From: Coriaria nepalensis | Lineage: Eukaryota; Streptophyta; Magnoliopsida; Cucurbitales; Coriariaceae | Assembly: GCA_027186245.1 (NCBI GenBank) | Contig: CP114484.1 | Location: 6,108,001 to 6,172,000 of the forward strand | Length of the DNA: 64,000 nt | Direction of reading: 5' to 3' | Shown: positions 38,365 through 49,284 of the stretch, piece by piece | Position numbering within the stretch: position 1 is the stretch's first letter | Layout of the letters: each line of letters opens with the position of its first letter | Position numbers and translations under genes: made by a program | Notes under the pieces: generated by a model | Told to the model about the DNA's origin: nothing | Database searches by the model: none | What the model saw: the letters and a program-made list of their open reading frames with translations, nothing else

Positions 38365-39500
38365 CAAGAATCAAAACATAAATAATAGAGGGCAATCATC
38401 CATTTCAATTACTGAGACCTAAAACAAAAACAAAAGAACAAAAAAATTCTGCTCCACTGGAACGCAGACTATTAAATTAGATTTTATCGATCTCTCAGAA
38501 AGAGAACAATCAATTATATTACCTGGTATCTATTACTCTCTTTCTTCTTTTCCCTCGCTACTCAAATATCAGCGACTACAGTTGATATTATAGTTTCAGT
38601 CTCAAGAGTGATGGAGAATTGGTACGCCTTTAAATACATTTATAAAGAAGGAAGAAGAAAGGACGTACGTCTACTTTGCACTGAAGAAACATTGCATACC
38701 GTCGAACGGCTAATGAAATACTCTGATTCTGACTGGCTATTCTTTTGAACGGACAGGAAACGGACAATCAAGTGATAAGGTTCAAGGCACCGTTAGATAG
38801 TTGCCACGAAAATTGAGTATTTTAATTTTAATTTTATTTTTAATTTATTTTTAATTCTTAATTTATTTTTAATTTATTTTTAATTTATTTTTAATTTATT
38901 TTTAATTTTATTTTTAATTTTTATATATATAAATAATAGCTACTCTTTTTTTTTTATCTTTGGTAAAATAGTGCGTAAAAAAGAAAGAATTTGAGGATAA
39001 AGATATGATTGCATGTTATTTTATAGAAAGTCTACTACATTTTTGTTAAATATCTCCTAAACAAAGTAGAATTAAATTAAATTTAAAAAAGTTATGAAAA
39101 TGTTAAATTAACCTTAAATCGGAAAATTTGAAAACAATAACAAAATCTAGAACTTGACTTTGCCCATTGAGATAGTTACACGAGTTCACAACACATTAAT
39201 GACTAATTGAGAAAATCTCTTCACATTATGAATCAAAGACATCACTCTTCTTCTTCGGCCAACACCATCCTTTCTAATTTTTTTTTCTTATCTTCTTTCA
39301 TCAATCCCTAAGACATAATCTGTTGAGCTCCATCAATTCAAACGACACCTCTCTTCTCCTTCTCCATCACTTGAAATCGATAATATGGAGTCGATTTCCG
39401 ATCGGGCATGCCACAAGCATGAAGATCAATAAAAAAGTCCTCAATCTAGAACTGTTAAAGTATGATTTCGCGAAATAAGGATTTTTTTTCTTGATTTGAA
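38365..39500. other. Fibrillin upstream region and low-complexity DNA
   Basis: This contains the probable promoter of the minus-strand fibrillin gene and a TTTTTAATTTA-type low-complexity tract at 38818-38930. It then runs into CT-rich sequence (39240-39370) that may be the start of the MULE/Ulp1 composite. No gene is called. Confidence 0.35.
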
Positions 39501-39589
39501 ATATTTGAAATGGTTAGAAACTAAGGACTATGGTTGAATTGGTTCTGCTTGGAATGAGATTGAGGATGAATTTGGGTCTTCAAAATAGT

Positions 39590-39850
39590 CTCTTTGTGCT
39601 GCTCAATAGGTCTTTAAATGAGTCTAAGCAGCTCAACTGGACTGTAAAATGGACCCATTGTGCATATTAATGGGACTGAAAAATAGACCTATTGAGATGC
39701 TTTACAGGTTTATTGTGCTTACTCGTTGAGCTACTCAACAGGATTGAAAATAGACACGTTGAGCTGCATAATAGGTATGCATAATAGACCCAATGAGCAT
39801 CTTAACGAGTCAGTTTTGTAGACTAGTTAAGCTTCTCAACGGCTCTATTT
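39590..39850. repeat. Palindromic minisatellite cluster 1 (degenerate)
   Basis: Repeated GTTGAGCTxCTCAAC / ACTCAACGGGTC-like pieces (AATAGACCTATTGAGATG, CTCGTTGAGCTACTCAACAG, TAGACCCAATGAGCATC) recur about every 30-50 bp. They are the same family as the ordered array at 41.85-42.31 kb. Confidence 0.6.
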
Positions 39851-40679
39851 TTTATTAATGTGTCAAATTTTTTTCTTTTGTTCATCTTCAATATACAATG
39901 CCTACTGTTGATTTATAATTCAATAATTTTATTTGTTCTTAGCAAATATCTCAAATTTTGAAGGCCTAATGAATTTTTTTGAATATGTTGTTACCTCATC
40001 ATTGAGATTTTATGTTGTGATGGGGGAAATAAAAAAGTAGCGTTGGGAGAGGGAGGGGGGCGTAAGTAGATTATTCAAGGAATCATGCTTCGAGAACTTC
40101 TTATAAGTAGATTTGTCCACTAATATTATGTAAATTCAACCTAGCCCTATATGTCCAATATCAATAAACAAGAGCGTTAAGAGTAAGAATATGTTGAGGA
40201 GGAAGAAGAAAATGTTGAGTCAACGGATCAACAACATATAAATAGTGACTGTGTTCCTAAATGGGTGATCAGGGGGAAGAAGTGGTGGGTGATCAGGAGG
40301 AATAATTGGGTACTCCTCAACCAGTAATTGAAAATCTTCTAACCATAAGCAATGAAAATAAAAGACTAGTCCTTAATTGTAGGACTAAATTCTTAGCTTA
40401 CGGGGGATGGTTAATGGGCTTGGGCAAAGATTAGGGTGGATAAAGCATACCCCCATCTAAATTCGATGAATTCAATTAGAGATTGATGTGGGTTGAGCAA
40501 GTCGTTAATCAATTAAACCATAAAATTCTAAGGGCAATAGACTAGATGTTGTACAAGGAAACATGCATGCTATAAATATTCATTTTTATTATATACTTGA
40601 TAGGTATAATTGTATCTTATATGTTTTGTTTTTATCTCGTATGTATAAAATTTTAAACTATACTAGTAGATGATGGTCA

Positions 40680-41420
40680 CCGCCATAAGGATATACTACC
40701 AAAGATCAGGGTTCAATCCGAGGATAATGATATGATAACCACCCTAATTGAGAGAGTCGTAGAGGCCCAGACCAAGATAGGGGTAGAGGCTTAGGGCGAT
40801 AAAGGGGATGGTGTGCTTGAAACTGTACTTGGTAGGTATTAATGTATTAAAATACTCACAATTTTCAAAGTGGTCTGGCAAACCAAACTCGCAACGCATC
40901 TGTAAATAGAGACCTATTGTATGTCAATTACTTTTGATCAGTTGAGATCAACAGATCATAAACAATAAACCCGTTGAGATCTCAATGGGTATTTATTTAT
41001 TGACGCATTGAGCTATATTAGATAAAATACTAATATATTTTATTTCTTAGATATACTAGTCTAAACTATAGGGAGCTATTCCGAGAGATTCACGGCGATA
41101 GATGTGGTAGAGGCTTAGAGTAACAAAGGGGTGACTCAGGGCAAAAAGATGGGAGATGATAAGTTACTTCATAAGTCATAAGTTACTCTAGTATTTTTAA
41201 AATACTAATAATATCTTTTATTTCTTAGATGTAGTGGGAATTGGCGAGCCTCGAAGATCTAGTCCAAGATAAGGTCCAGACTGAGAGAGAGGTAGAGACC
41301 TATAGCATAGTGAGAGTTCTTTCGGGAGTTAGCAAGCCCTAACCTGATGATATAGAAGCCTAGACCAGCGAAGGGGAAAAAGGTGGATCTAATAAGCATT
41401 AATTTCATTACAACATGTAA

Positions 41421-41455
<35 letters not shown>

Positions 41456-41750
41456 TCTAAAAATACTCATAATTTAAAATACTAATATCATTTATTTCTT
41501 AGATGTACTAAGTGCTAGCGTGCACCACCTCGAGGATCAAGGTATGGTTAAGGCCTAGAATGAGATCGTGGTAGAGGCCCATACTATAGTAGAGCCTCAA
41601 ACCAACAAAGAGGTAGAGTCTTAGAGTCATGAACTGGAAGATGCTCTTTGAACTAGCGAGCCCCGTCCCGAGGATAAGGTAAAGGCCTAAATTGATAAAG
41701 GGGATGGTGTGCGAGAAGTAGTTGTACCTATTAAGCATTAAATGGATTAA
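40680..41750 (+). repeat. Tandemly duplicated exon-like units
   Basis: Four related units start after TTTATTTCTTAG-like splice acceptors (41043, 41228, 41502, and weaker at 40665) and carry recurring GTAGAGGCCCAGAC, GAGGATAAGGT and GATAAAGGGGATGGTGTGC pieces. The last occurs at 40798 and 41696 (about 0.9 kb apart), and each time is followed by AATACTCACAATTTT..GGTGGTCT-like intron sequence. In one frame the units read as short acidic peptides (VVEAQTKIGVEA, EDLVQDKVQTEREVE) interrupted by stops. They look like a duplicated exon-intron module upstream of the Ulp1 pseudogene. Confidence 0.5.
40905..41015. repeat. Palindromic minisatellite cluster 2
   Basis: There are about three copies, for example GATCAGTTGAGATCAACAGATC and AACCCGTTGAGATCTCAATGGG, situated in a presumed intron between the duplicated exon-like units. 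Confidence 0.6.
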
Positions 41751-41839
41751 GAAGAACTAAAGTTTCTAATTGTTTTTTAAAAAATACTCATAATTTTTAA
41801 GGTGGTCTAGTAAATTAGAGCTATTGCCTTCAACGGATA

Positions 41840-42312
41840 AGACATAACTAATTTGTTTAGGTCGACGGGTTAGAAATAATTAACCCTTTAATCTCAACGG
41901 TCAGTTGATTTATGACCCGCTGATATCGACGGGTCAATTGTTTCTGACCCATTGAGTTTAACGGGCTATAAACACCTAACCGGTTGATCTCAATGGGTCA
42001 TAAATACCTGATCGGTTGATCTCAATTGTAATTGTAACTCACTCCTTGAGCTTAGATGGTCAAATGTATTTGATGTTGAGCTCAATAGGTCAATTTTTTA
42101 TGACTCATTGAACTCAAAGGGCTAATTGTAACTGACCTGTTGAGCTTAACTAGTCAACTATATGTGACTCGTTGATCTCAACGGGTTAGTTGTTTATGAC
42201 TCGTTGAACTCAACGAACTAATTGTAATTGGCCCTTGAGCTCAGTCGGTCAACTATATGTGACCTGTTGATCTCAACGTGTGAGTCGTTTATGACCCGTT
42301 GATCTTAACTAG
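41840..42312. repeat. Main array of a roughly 32-bp palindromic minisatellite
   Basis: About 14 units have cores starting near 41914, 41946, 41977, 42009, 42036, 42067, 42100, 42132, 42163, 42196, 42227, 42259 and 42291. Each core is a near-palindrome of the form GACCCGTTGA-nn-TCAACGGGTC, followed by a spacer of about 10 nt such as AATTGTTTCT. Units diverge by several bases, so the array is old or fast-changing. Confidence 0.85.
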
Positions 42313-42751
42313 TAGTTGAATTTGACCCTTTTAGTTTTTTAACTGACCTATTTATCTCTTATGTTCTATTTGTAGTGGGAGCTATTAGTCAGCGGGTCCT
42401 TCACATATGATGGGGCATAATCCATTATTGAAAAATGGCCTGTGACATCTTGACCAAAGATAAACTACCAAGATACTAGGTTCTGTGCTATCCCTTGAGC
42501 TTAGTAGGTCAACTATATGTGACCTGTTGATCTCAACGTGTGAGTTATTTATGACCCTTTGATCTTAACTAGTAGTTGAATTTGACCCTTTAGGTTTTTT
42601 AACTGACCCATTTATCTCGTATGTTCTATTTGTAGTGGGAACTATTAGTCAATGGGTCCTTCACATATCATAGGGCATAATCCATTATTGAAAAATGGCC
42701 TGTGACATCTTGACCAAAGTTAAACTACCAAGATACTAGGTTCTGTGCTAT
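42231..42751 (+). repeat. 260-bp tandem duplication
   Basis: Copies at 42231-42490 and 42491-42750 are about 95% alike by eye. Each contains the end of the minisatellite array, a pyrimidine stretch ending TATTTGTAG, and the exon-like TGGGA(G/A)CTATTAGTCA...CATCTTGACC segment. A putative exon has therefore been doubled together with its preceding intron end. Confidence 0.9.
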
Positions 42752-43621
42752 ATATTTTCATCAATTTGGAAAATACTAGTTTCAATCACCTAGATCCACT
42801 ATCAAGTTCATGAAACCGAAATGAGGGAAGAAAAGAGTTGTAGACCTAGCTTTCTCTCCTCCAAAATCCGGATGGATTCAACCACCACCATCGACACCGC
42901 CCCTGCATCGTTGGCCACCGTTCCTCTATTAGATTCCTAAGCCATTACCTGGCTTCTATTGACATCCGCACAAATGATAATTCACTGGTCATTTCTTGAT
43001 TGATTTAACAACACATGTAATTAATCATTAAAGTGGAGAGGAATGGCTTAGAGAGAAAATATGATGAAAGATTCTCTTTGTATCTCTCTCTCTCTCTCTC
43101 TTTCTCTCTAATGGGTGACATAAGGATAAGATAGAGCCCTAGGGTTTCATCTTTATTTTATATAGACAAGTAACTTGGGCCCAAAGCCCAAGTAGACTTC
43201 TTAAGCCCAAATCCATTTAATTAGGTTCTTGGGTTTTATTTTCTTGTTTAACTTTCTGATTTCCGAAAATTAAACTAATAAAATATCATGCCAAAATATA
43301 TTCCCACTTTACCCAATGAAGTCATACTTTTATTTTGGGCCAACCATGTGGGCCCGTTTAGGCCGATTAACACTATTATGATCCCAAGTACATTACCTAA
43401 GATCAGGTAATCTATCATGCAAACATATACTTTCAAACAAACATATATTCACATACTTAATTGTTCCAACAATAGAATAAACATATAATATATATTAATT
43501 GCTCATGTTATAAATACAAAAGTATTTACAGCGTTGATAATTATTACAAATAAAACATAATTTGATAAGTGCATAGCCGTAAACGATCATATCCAAGTGG
43601 CTTGATGAGCATACACTTTCA
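42746..43621 (-). repeat. LTR-like segment, minus orientation
   Basis: On the minus strand it starts TGAAAGTGTATGCTCATCAAG (43621), as at 49285. It goes on through CCCAAGTTACTTGTCTATAT, GATGAAACCCTAGGGC and a CT/GA-rich leader, and ends near TATATAGCA at 42746. The order and spacing of these pieces match 49285-51200 on the plus strand. It interrupts the Ulp1-type pseudogene between its exon-like repeats and its protease domain. No target duplication was found, so it may be truncated. Confidence 0.55.
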
Positions 43622-43649
43622 AAAACCAATGTGCATTAGCAAGAAAAAG

Positions 43650-44870
43650 TATTTTAGAGGAGGCCAAAATTAATTAATAAGAGGTCACTGAAGAATAGTT
43701 CATATGCTTGGTCTCTGTTCCTAGATGAAAGGAAAACTGAAGAGTCCAAAATAAAAGTGATGGAAGCTCTTAATCCATTACGTATTCATGACCATCAAAT
43801 AGTTGACAAGATAGGAAATTGCTGGATCTAAAAAACTTTGATAAAGATAAAGAGTAAGTACCTTAACTATATTTAGTTTTTGTTCTTCCCATCTTTTCTT
43901 ATATGTTATTTTGTCATATGTTCTAATTTTTCTCTTATATTTATTTTTTACTAATCATAAGGGAAAATATATTATGTACTTTGAAAACTACAAGATGGTG
44001 TGTCGATTGAGGATTTTGTTTTATTTTTGCATAACTTTTGGCAATGGTTTCAATCTCTTGTGAATATTTTTAAAACCTATAAGCTATCTCTATATTATGC
44101 TATTAAGTTTTTTAATATAGGCTAATTGATTTTGACGACATATGAACAAAACATTGTACTTGATCTATGGCCAATTGCAAAAAAAAAAAAAAAAAATCCT
44201 TCTCTCTCAAAAAATCTGGTGGCAATCTTAGACAACGAGTTTGGTGCTTGGATGAATGGGGTGTTTAAGGGTAACTTCTAGTTGGACGATCCAATGTTCG
44301 TAAAGTAGGCATATACTTTATGACTTCATGTTTTTATTTATTTTATCTAATTGTTTTACATTCGAATTCAATCTAAGTTAATCTACACATACTATCTTTT
44401 GTCTCAATTACATGTTTGAAAATTTCTCAGAATTATATGGTGTCACTTGGGAGGAAGTGGAGACCATATATTTCCCAGTAACTTTCCAGGATGTGCATTA
44501 GATAGTGGTAACCTTGGACCTCGAGGATTGGAGATTGTACATTATGGATTCAAAAGTGGATTCGTCGATGAGTCTGTTGCCAAAGATGAAGGTGCATAAA
44601 ACCAAAGAGATAAGTCGGTCCATATGCCATACACTATCAAAGATCGTGGCAAGTGAGATCCGGGGGGGATTGTGGGGTGTGGGGTGTGGTGTATGAAATG
44701 CATAGAATTTCAAATAATGCAGTTTGGCTTAATTCAAGTAAATGATAAAAATTATAAGCTTTTTCGGGAACATGTCTTTATAGGGGCGAAGGGGATTTAT
44801 AGTTGGACATATTATGTAAATAACTTTTCTCTATTTAATTTAATATACCTTATGCTCTGCATGACTTAAT
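43650..44870 (+). pseudogene. Ulp1-type (C48) cysteine protease pseudogene
   Basis: Upstream pieces (ESKIKVMEALNPLRIHDHQ near 43745, and a segment at 44240-44310) resemble the region before the protease in plant Ulp1-domain genes. At 44490-44565 the sequence reads FQDVH-stop-IVVTLDLEDWRLYIMDS, the Ulp1 core with the catalytic His and Asp-containing strand; the Trp after His is now TAG. The nucleophile region appears after a frameshift at a G-run (about 44660) as GCGVWCMKCIEF, where the conserved Asp before Cys-Gly is lost. Active Ulp1 enzymes cleave SUMO from proteins. Stops, the frameshift and the lost Asp make this copy inactive. Its neighbour is a MULE transposase in tail-to-tail orientation, as in Kaonashi-type MULEs. 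Confidence 0.65.
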
Positions 44871-44924
44871 TTAACATAAATTATCATATAGAGTATGAAT
44901 TTTGATTTTAATTTGAAGAAAAAA

Positions 44925-45090
44925 AAATGATCTGTTGACCTTAAAGGGTCATAAATAAATGACCCGTTGAGCTCAATGTGTTAGTTTTTTTTGACCATTT
45001 GAGCTCAACTGATTAGAAACAATAGACCTATTGAGATGAATGGGTCAATTATTTATGACCCCTTGATGTTAAAGGCTGAGAAACAAATGA
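44925..45090. repeat. Palindromic minisatellite cluster 3
   Basis: About five units at roughly 32-bp spacing, for example GACCCGTTGAGCTCAATGTG and GACCTATTGAGATGAATGGG, with TAAATAAAT-like spacers. Confidence 0.75.
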
Positions 45091-45404
45091 CCTATTGAGA
45101 TCACAATTCCATTCTTTTTCTTTGAACACATTAAATCTCAAATCCTACTTGATATGTCATAGGTTAATATTTGTAAGAATCTTGTGCATAGTTATGTCAT
45201 ATGTCATAGGAAACACTTTATTTTAATATTGACATTTATTCAAAGTACAAAATATCATATAGATAGTTGAAATAATGTTCATCGTAAGTGTAGAACAAGT
45301 TATGATTGCATGTTATATATAAGAATTCTTAATATAGGAAAATAACCCAAGAATAAAGTTTTATGACATGAATTAAATTTTTAGATAGAAAAAACCTGAA
45401 AATT

Positions 45405-45660
45405 AATTGTTCAATGGGTCATAAAACGTTGATGCATTGAAATCAACGGGTCAATGTTTTCAAACCCATTGATAACAACATCTCAGGCATTTATGAGCCA
45501 TTGATTTGAACGGGTCTAATTGTTTCTAACAGATTCATCTTAACTAATGAGAAATAATGGGTCAACAATTTTTGATCCGTTGAGATCAATGAGTCAGTTG
45601 TTTTTGACAGTTGAGATTGACGAGTCATTTGTTTCTAATCCATTTATCTCAACTGGTTTG
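45405..45660. repeat. Palindromic minisatellite cluster 4
   Basis: About seven units such as GCATTGAAATCAACGGGTCA and GATCCGTTGAGATCAATGAG, with TTGTTTCTAA-like spacers. Confidence 0.75.
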
Positions 45661-45819
45661 GAACACAAATCCCCTCAAACAACGTTTAAATTAAGCCGCG
45701 CAACAGTTCTTATGGTGTGTAACAGTATAGTTGATGGGCTCGAGGGTGTTTGTTGGAAATTGTCAACATTAAATAGGGTGCATAGTCCCAAGAATGTAAC
45801 CCGTTTTTAACCCTATATA

Positions 45820-46380
45820 AATATTGAATTTTTAGTTATCCATTTAATTTACAATTCCATTTATTTTATTTACGAACAGTTGGCCAATTCTATTTTCTTT
45901 ATTTTCTTCACAATTGCATTTACAAAAATAGTCAGCCAAAATGAATAGGATTGGAAACTTTGGCATGGGAAGCCTCATTGAGATTGTCCATGAAGGATGT
46001 GAAACTACTAGGATTCTACACCCGGTGCAGATCATTCCACTACAACCACTACCGGGTCAGAATCTAGCCATAGATCTAGCTAGAGATACGATAGTAAGTT
46101 AAGAGCTGACTCTTGAGGCATATCCATTCTCAAAATATAGAATACTAGCCGTAAGGGAGGTCCACTTAAGGAGAATCAGGCCACGACCATCAAATCCAAG
46201 GGGCAACTGGTACTTGACGAAGCACCATCCTAGTGAAGGGCGTTTCACATCAATGGTCATACGAATGCATATGGAATTAGTATGGGGAGATTGGTACCTG
46301 CGGTTCGACATAGATGAGTTGATTGAATTACAAGTAAATCCACGAGACCTACCTTGTTTGCAAGAGTTGAGAATTTGATA
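45820..46380 (+). other. Exon-like sequence between minisatellite clusters, unrecognised
   Basis: GC content rises and a plus-strand frame at about 46190-46376 reads RGNWYLTKHHPSEGRFTSMV, IRMHMELVWGDWYLRFDIDE and LIELQVNPRDLPCLQELRI before a stop. It looks like a real terminal exon of the composite plus-strand gene, but I do not recognise the family. A minus-strand reading of the same stretch (46099-46311) has no domain and is not called. Confidence 0.3.
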
Positions 46381-46494
46381 AATGGAACTAAAAATCTTTA
46401 TATTGTTAAGTACTTAATAAATAAATTACTTGTTTTTATGTTGACGTAACATTTTATTTTTCTGTTTCTAAACTTAACTATGATGAAAAAAAAA

Positions 46495-46625
46495 CCAATT
46501 TAATTTCTCAACGGATCGGAAACAACGGACTCGTTGAGATCAAATAGGCCACTTGTTTTCCACTCGTTTATCTAAACTAGTCAGTTGTTTCTGACCCTAT
46601 TGAGCAATTGATTTGGCCTTTTTTT
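46495..46625. repeat. Palindromic minisatellite cluster 5
   Basis: Three to four units (TCTCAACGGATCGG, GACTCGTTGAGATCAAATAGGCC, GACCCTATTGAGCAATTG) lie just past the 3' end of the plus-strand pseudogene. One more copy-like piece, GACCAATTGATCTTAATAGG, is at about 49078 beyond the transposase 5' end. Confidence 0.65.
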
Positions 46626-46759
46626 TTCCCATATACAGAAAAACAAGTAATTTATTTACTAAGTACAACGCAATAAGGATAAGTTCATCAAGATGATTAT
46701 GACATAAGGAACATATAATAAAAATGTGATAACACAAACCCAAATTACAACTTATTTTT

Positions 46760-49005
46760 GATGGGCAGTAAAGGAATCGGGTTCTAACAAGTCTTCATGT
46801 TGTGTCTAAGTCAGCCACAGTTTCTACACTTTTTTCTCCTCTATGTTGGTTGCTGGTCGAAGGTATATGTCTGTTCTTAGGTCTTTCACTTGGTCGACAT
46901 ATGTTAGGTGGTATAATAACAAGTGATCATAGCCTTTCTTTGCATTCCCACTCGTTGGTCGATAGTGTAGGATGAACTGTTTCCGCATACGCATTCTTCT
47001 AGTACCGAGTAGAGTATACTACCTCACACAATGTGCAAAAGCACATAATGTGCTTTATCACAGGTGCAATGGCATGAGCCCGGTATCTTAGCTAAGTCAA
47101 ACACCCTAAATTGACCAAAGCAATAGTATTATTACTTGTCACTTCGAAGGCATCATTATTCACTCTCTCAATCTGCATGCTAGAGAGTTCATTATGTCTT
47201 AATCTTAGCACTTCCTCTACCTCTTGAGTGCATTGCTTGTTATGTTGATTAGCTGCTTCTCTTTGAGTATTGAACTAAGTCATCATCATCTTCCCGATAC
47301 TATTAAGCAAGGTAATAATTGGATATTCATGTGCATTCTTCAATGCATCATTTTTTTACTCATAAATGTTATTTGTCATGATGTTGAATCTATGACCCTT
47401 TGAATGAGATCTTGACGAATTTTCAAAACTAGCCCTCTCTAAGTTACTTGCCACATCAGGATGCCAAGTTCTGATCTCATGTAAGTATGTGTTGAATTCT
47501 TCAACCGTATATGTTGTGGCTGCACTTATAAAATACCAAGATAAGTCTAACACACTTGAAATTCTTTTTTATATTATTCCTAAGGTGCCACATGCATGCA
47601 CCGCGTTTTGTATGAGTATAAATATTACGTATTACATTTTTTATGCTCTATGATCAATTTGATATAAAGACCAAATTGGGGGCATTGGGGATCCTTTTCC
47701 ATAGCCTAGTCAAGAACCAAGTCTAAGACTTTACATTCTCTAAGTTGACTATACACCATGCTATCGAATAAAGCTTCATATTACCATCCATTGTGGTTGC
47801 AATTATAAGTGTGCCTTTGTATTTGGAGTTCAAAAAGGTTCCATCGATACAAATAACCTTTTGCATGAATCTAAACTCCCTGATGGATGCTTCAAAATCC
47901 TTGAAAAAAATACAAAAACCTACTATCGTTATTGTCCTCAGATTAACCACTTTCAAGATGGTTGAGTACTTTGGCAATATTTTGTAACTCTTCTTGGACA
48001 TACCCTTAATAAGATCACATTCAGTAGTCCTTACTTTCCATGCCTTCAAATAAGTAATATAAACAGTAAGATCATTAAGGGCTATTATTTTGATCATTTT
48101 TTAGTTACGACCCTTGTTACACCCTTTAAAAGTATTCATCACCTGTCTTCCAACTATAGATGAAGTTGGTTGCCGATTTCTGGTATTCCTAAATGGAAAT
48201 GAACATCTGTGCTCGTCCTTATAAGATTCAATTTCAGGTTGTGGCAAGTCTTGGACAGGGGGGAGAGGGTATAGAATCCGGTTTATCTGGAGCAAAGAGA
48301 GCATCAGGTGTATGGGATCATGAGTACACCATGACCAACTTCATTATTTTGACTCTTACCACGTTCATCCACCATTCTTTCATCATCATCTTCTCCTCAT
48401 CCTCATCCCCACCTATACCCATTGATAGACTGTCATCTTCATATCCATGACTAACATCACCATAATTTCTAAAATTCAAATTTTCATCATTACTAAGATC
48501 AAGTACTCTAATGGGTTTAGGATTTTCATGAGCATTACAAAAATCACGTACTTTAGTAGGTAAAACAACCGCATGAACATTACTAATATCATGAGCTTTA
48601 GTGAATGTAACATTCTTATGACAATTTAAAAGATCGGGTATTCGACTGGACTCTTGGACATATGTATCATTTGTCCTATTAGAAATGAGCATCACATATA
48701 ATGGAGATATACTTGGATTGGAACGCACATGGATTAAAAACGGCTTCACATTAAAGTCCTTTATAAAGATGGGACACTCATATAAGAGGGATGCCAGCCT
48801 ATATGATCGTTCTAAATCAAATTCATTTCAATCAACTTTGATAGCTTTATAACTGTTCATTAAAACTTATGTTATTTCAACCGCAACACCTGTCATTACC
48901 GTTGAGTGCTTTGGAAATCACTAATACTTTAAGGTGGTCTCATCCTTTTTCCATTCCTCATCTTTGTATGTTCCTATAAAGAAGATGGCAAGTCCATTTC
49001 TAAAA
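46760..49005 (-). pseudogene. MuDR-type (MULE) transposase pseudogene
   Basis: Reading down from 49005: an N-terminal piece with NGLAIFFIGTYKDEEW and FPKHSTVMTGVAVEI, then an acidic linker (48749-48318). The catalytic MULE domain at 48097-47723 has TYLKAWKVR, LRTITIVGFC, SIREFRFMQKVICIDGTFL (first catalytic Asp) and YKGTLIIATTMDGN. At 47553-47356 are EEFNTYLHEIRTWHPDV and GHRFNIMTNNIYE, followed by a SWIM-like region (ALVNLGCLT, RYRAHAIAPVI) and the tail PPNICRPSERPKNRHIPST. The order is that of plant mudrA-like proteins. Several stops and frame changes show it is dead. It belongs with the convergent Ulp1 pseudogene. Confidence 0.85.
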
Positions 49006-49284
49006 AAGAAAAATAATTCCAAATCAGTATATTAATTATACTAATAAAAACATACAAAAACAAAATTCTTGCCCAGACCAATTGATCTTAATAGGTTAAT
49101 TATTTCTAAGATAGAACGAATAAGAAAAGAAATAATAAAAATAAAAAACAAAAGAAGGTATAGAGAATTGTTGGGTGGCTAGAAGGCCGAGCCTCAGCCA
49201 CAACTAAAGCTGAGCTCGTCTTTAGGAATCTCGAGTAGGAAAGCCTATCTGAGGCCAAGAGTTTTAACGGGTATAATAATGGGA

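Noticed and set aside
39590..46625. GTTGA/TCAAC repeats as a CRISPR-like array
   Set aside because: The spacers are short, similar to one another and variable in the repeat rather than unique; the context is a plant nuclear transposon with no cas genes.
48193..48450. Plus-strand frame across the MULE transposase
   Set aside because: It is antisense to the clear transposase remnants and shows no domain.
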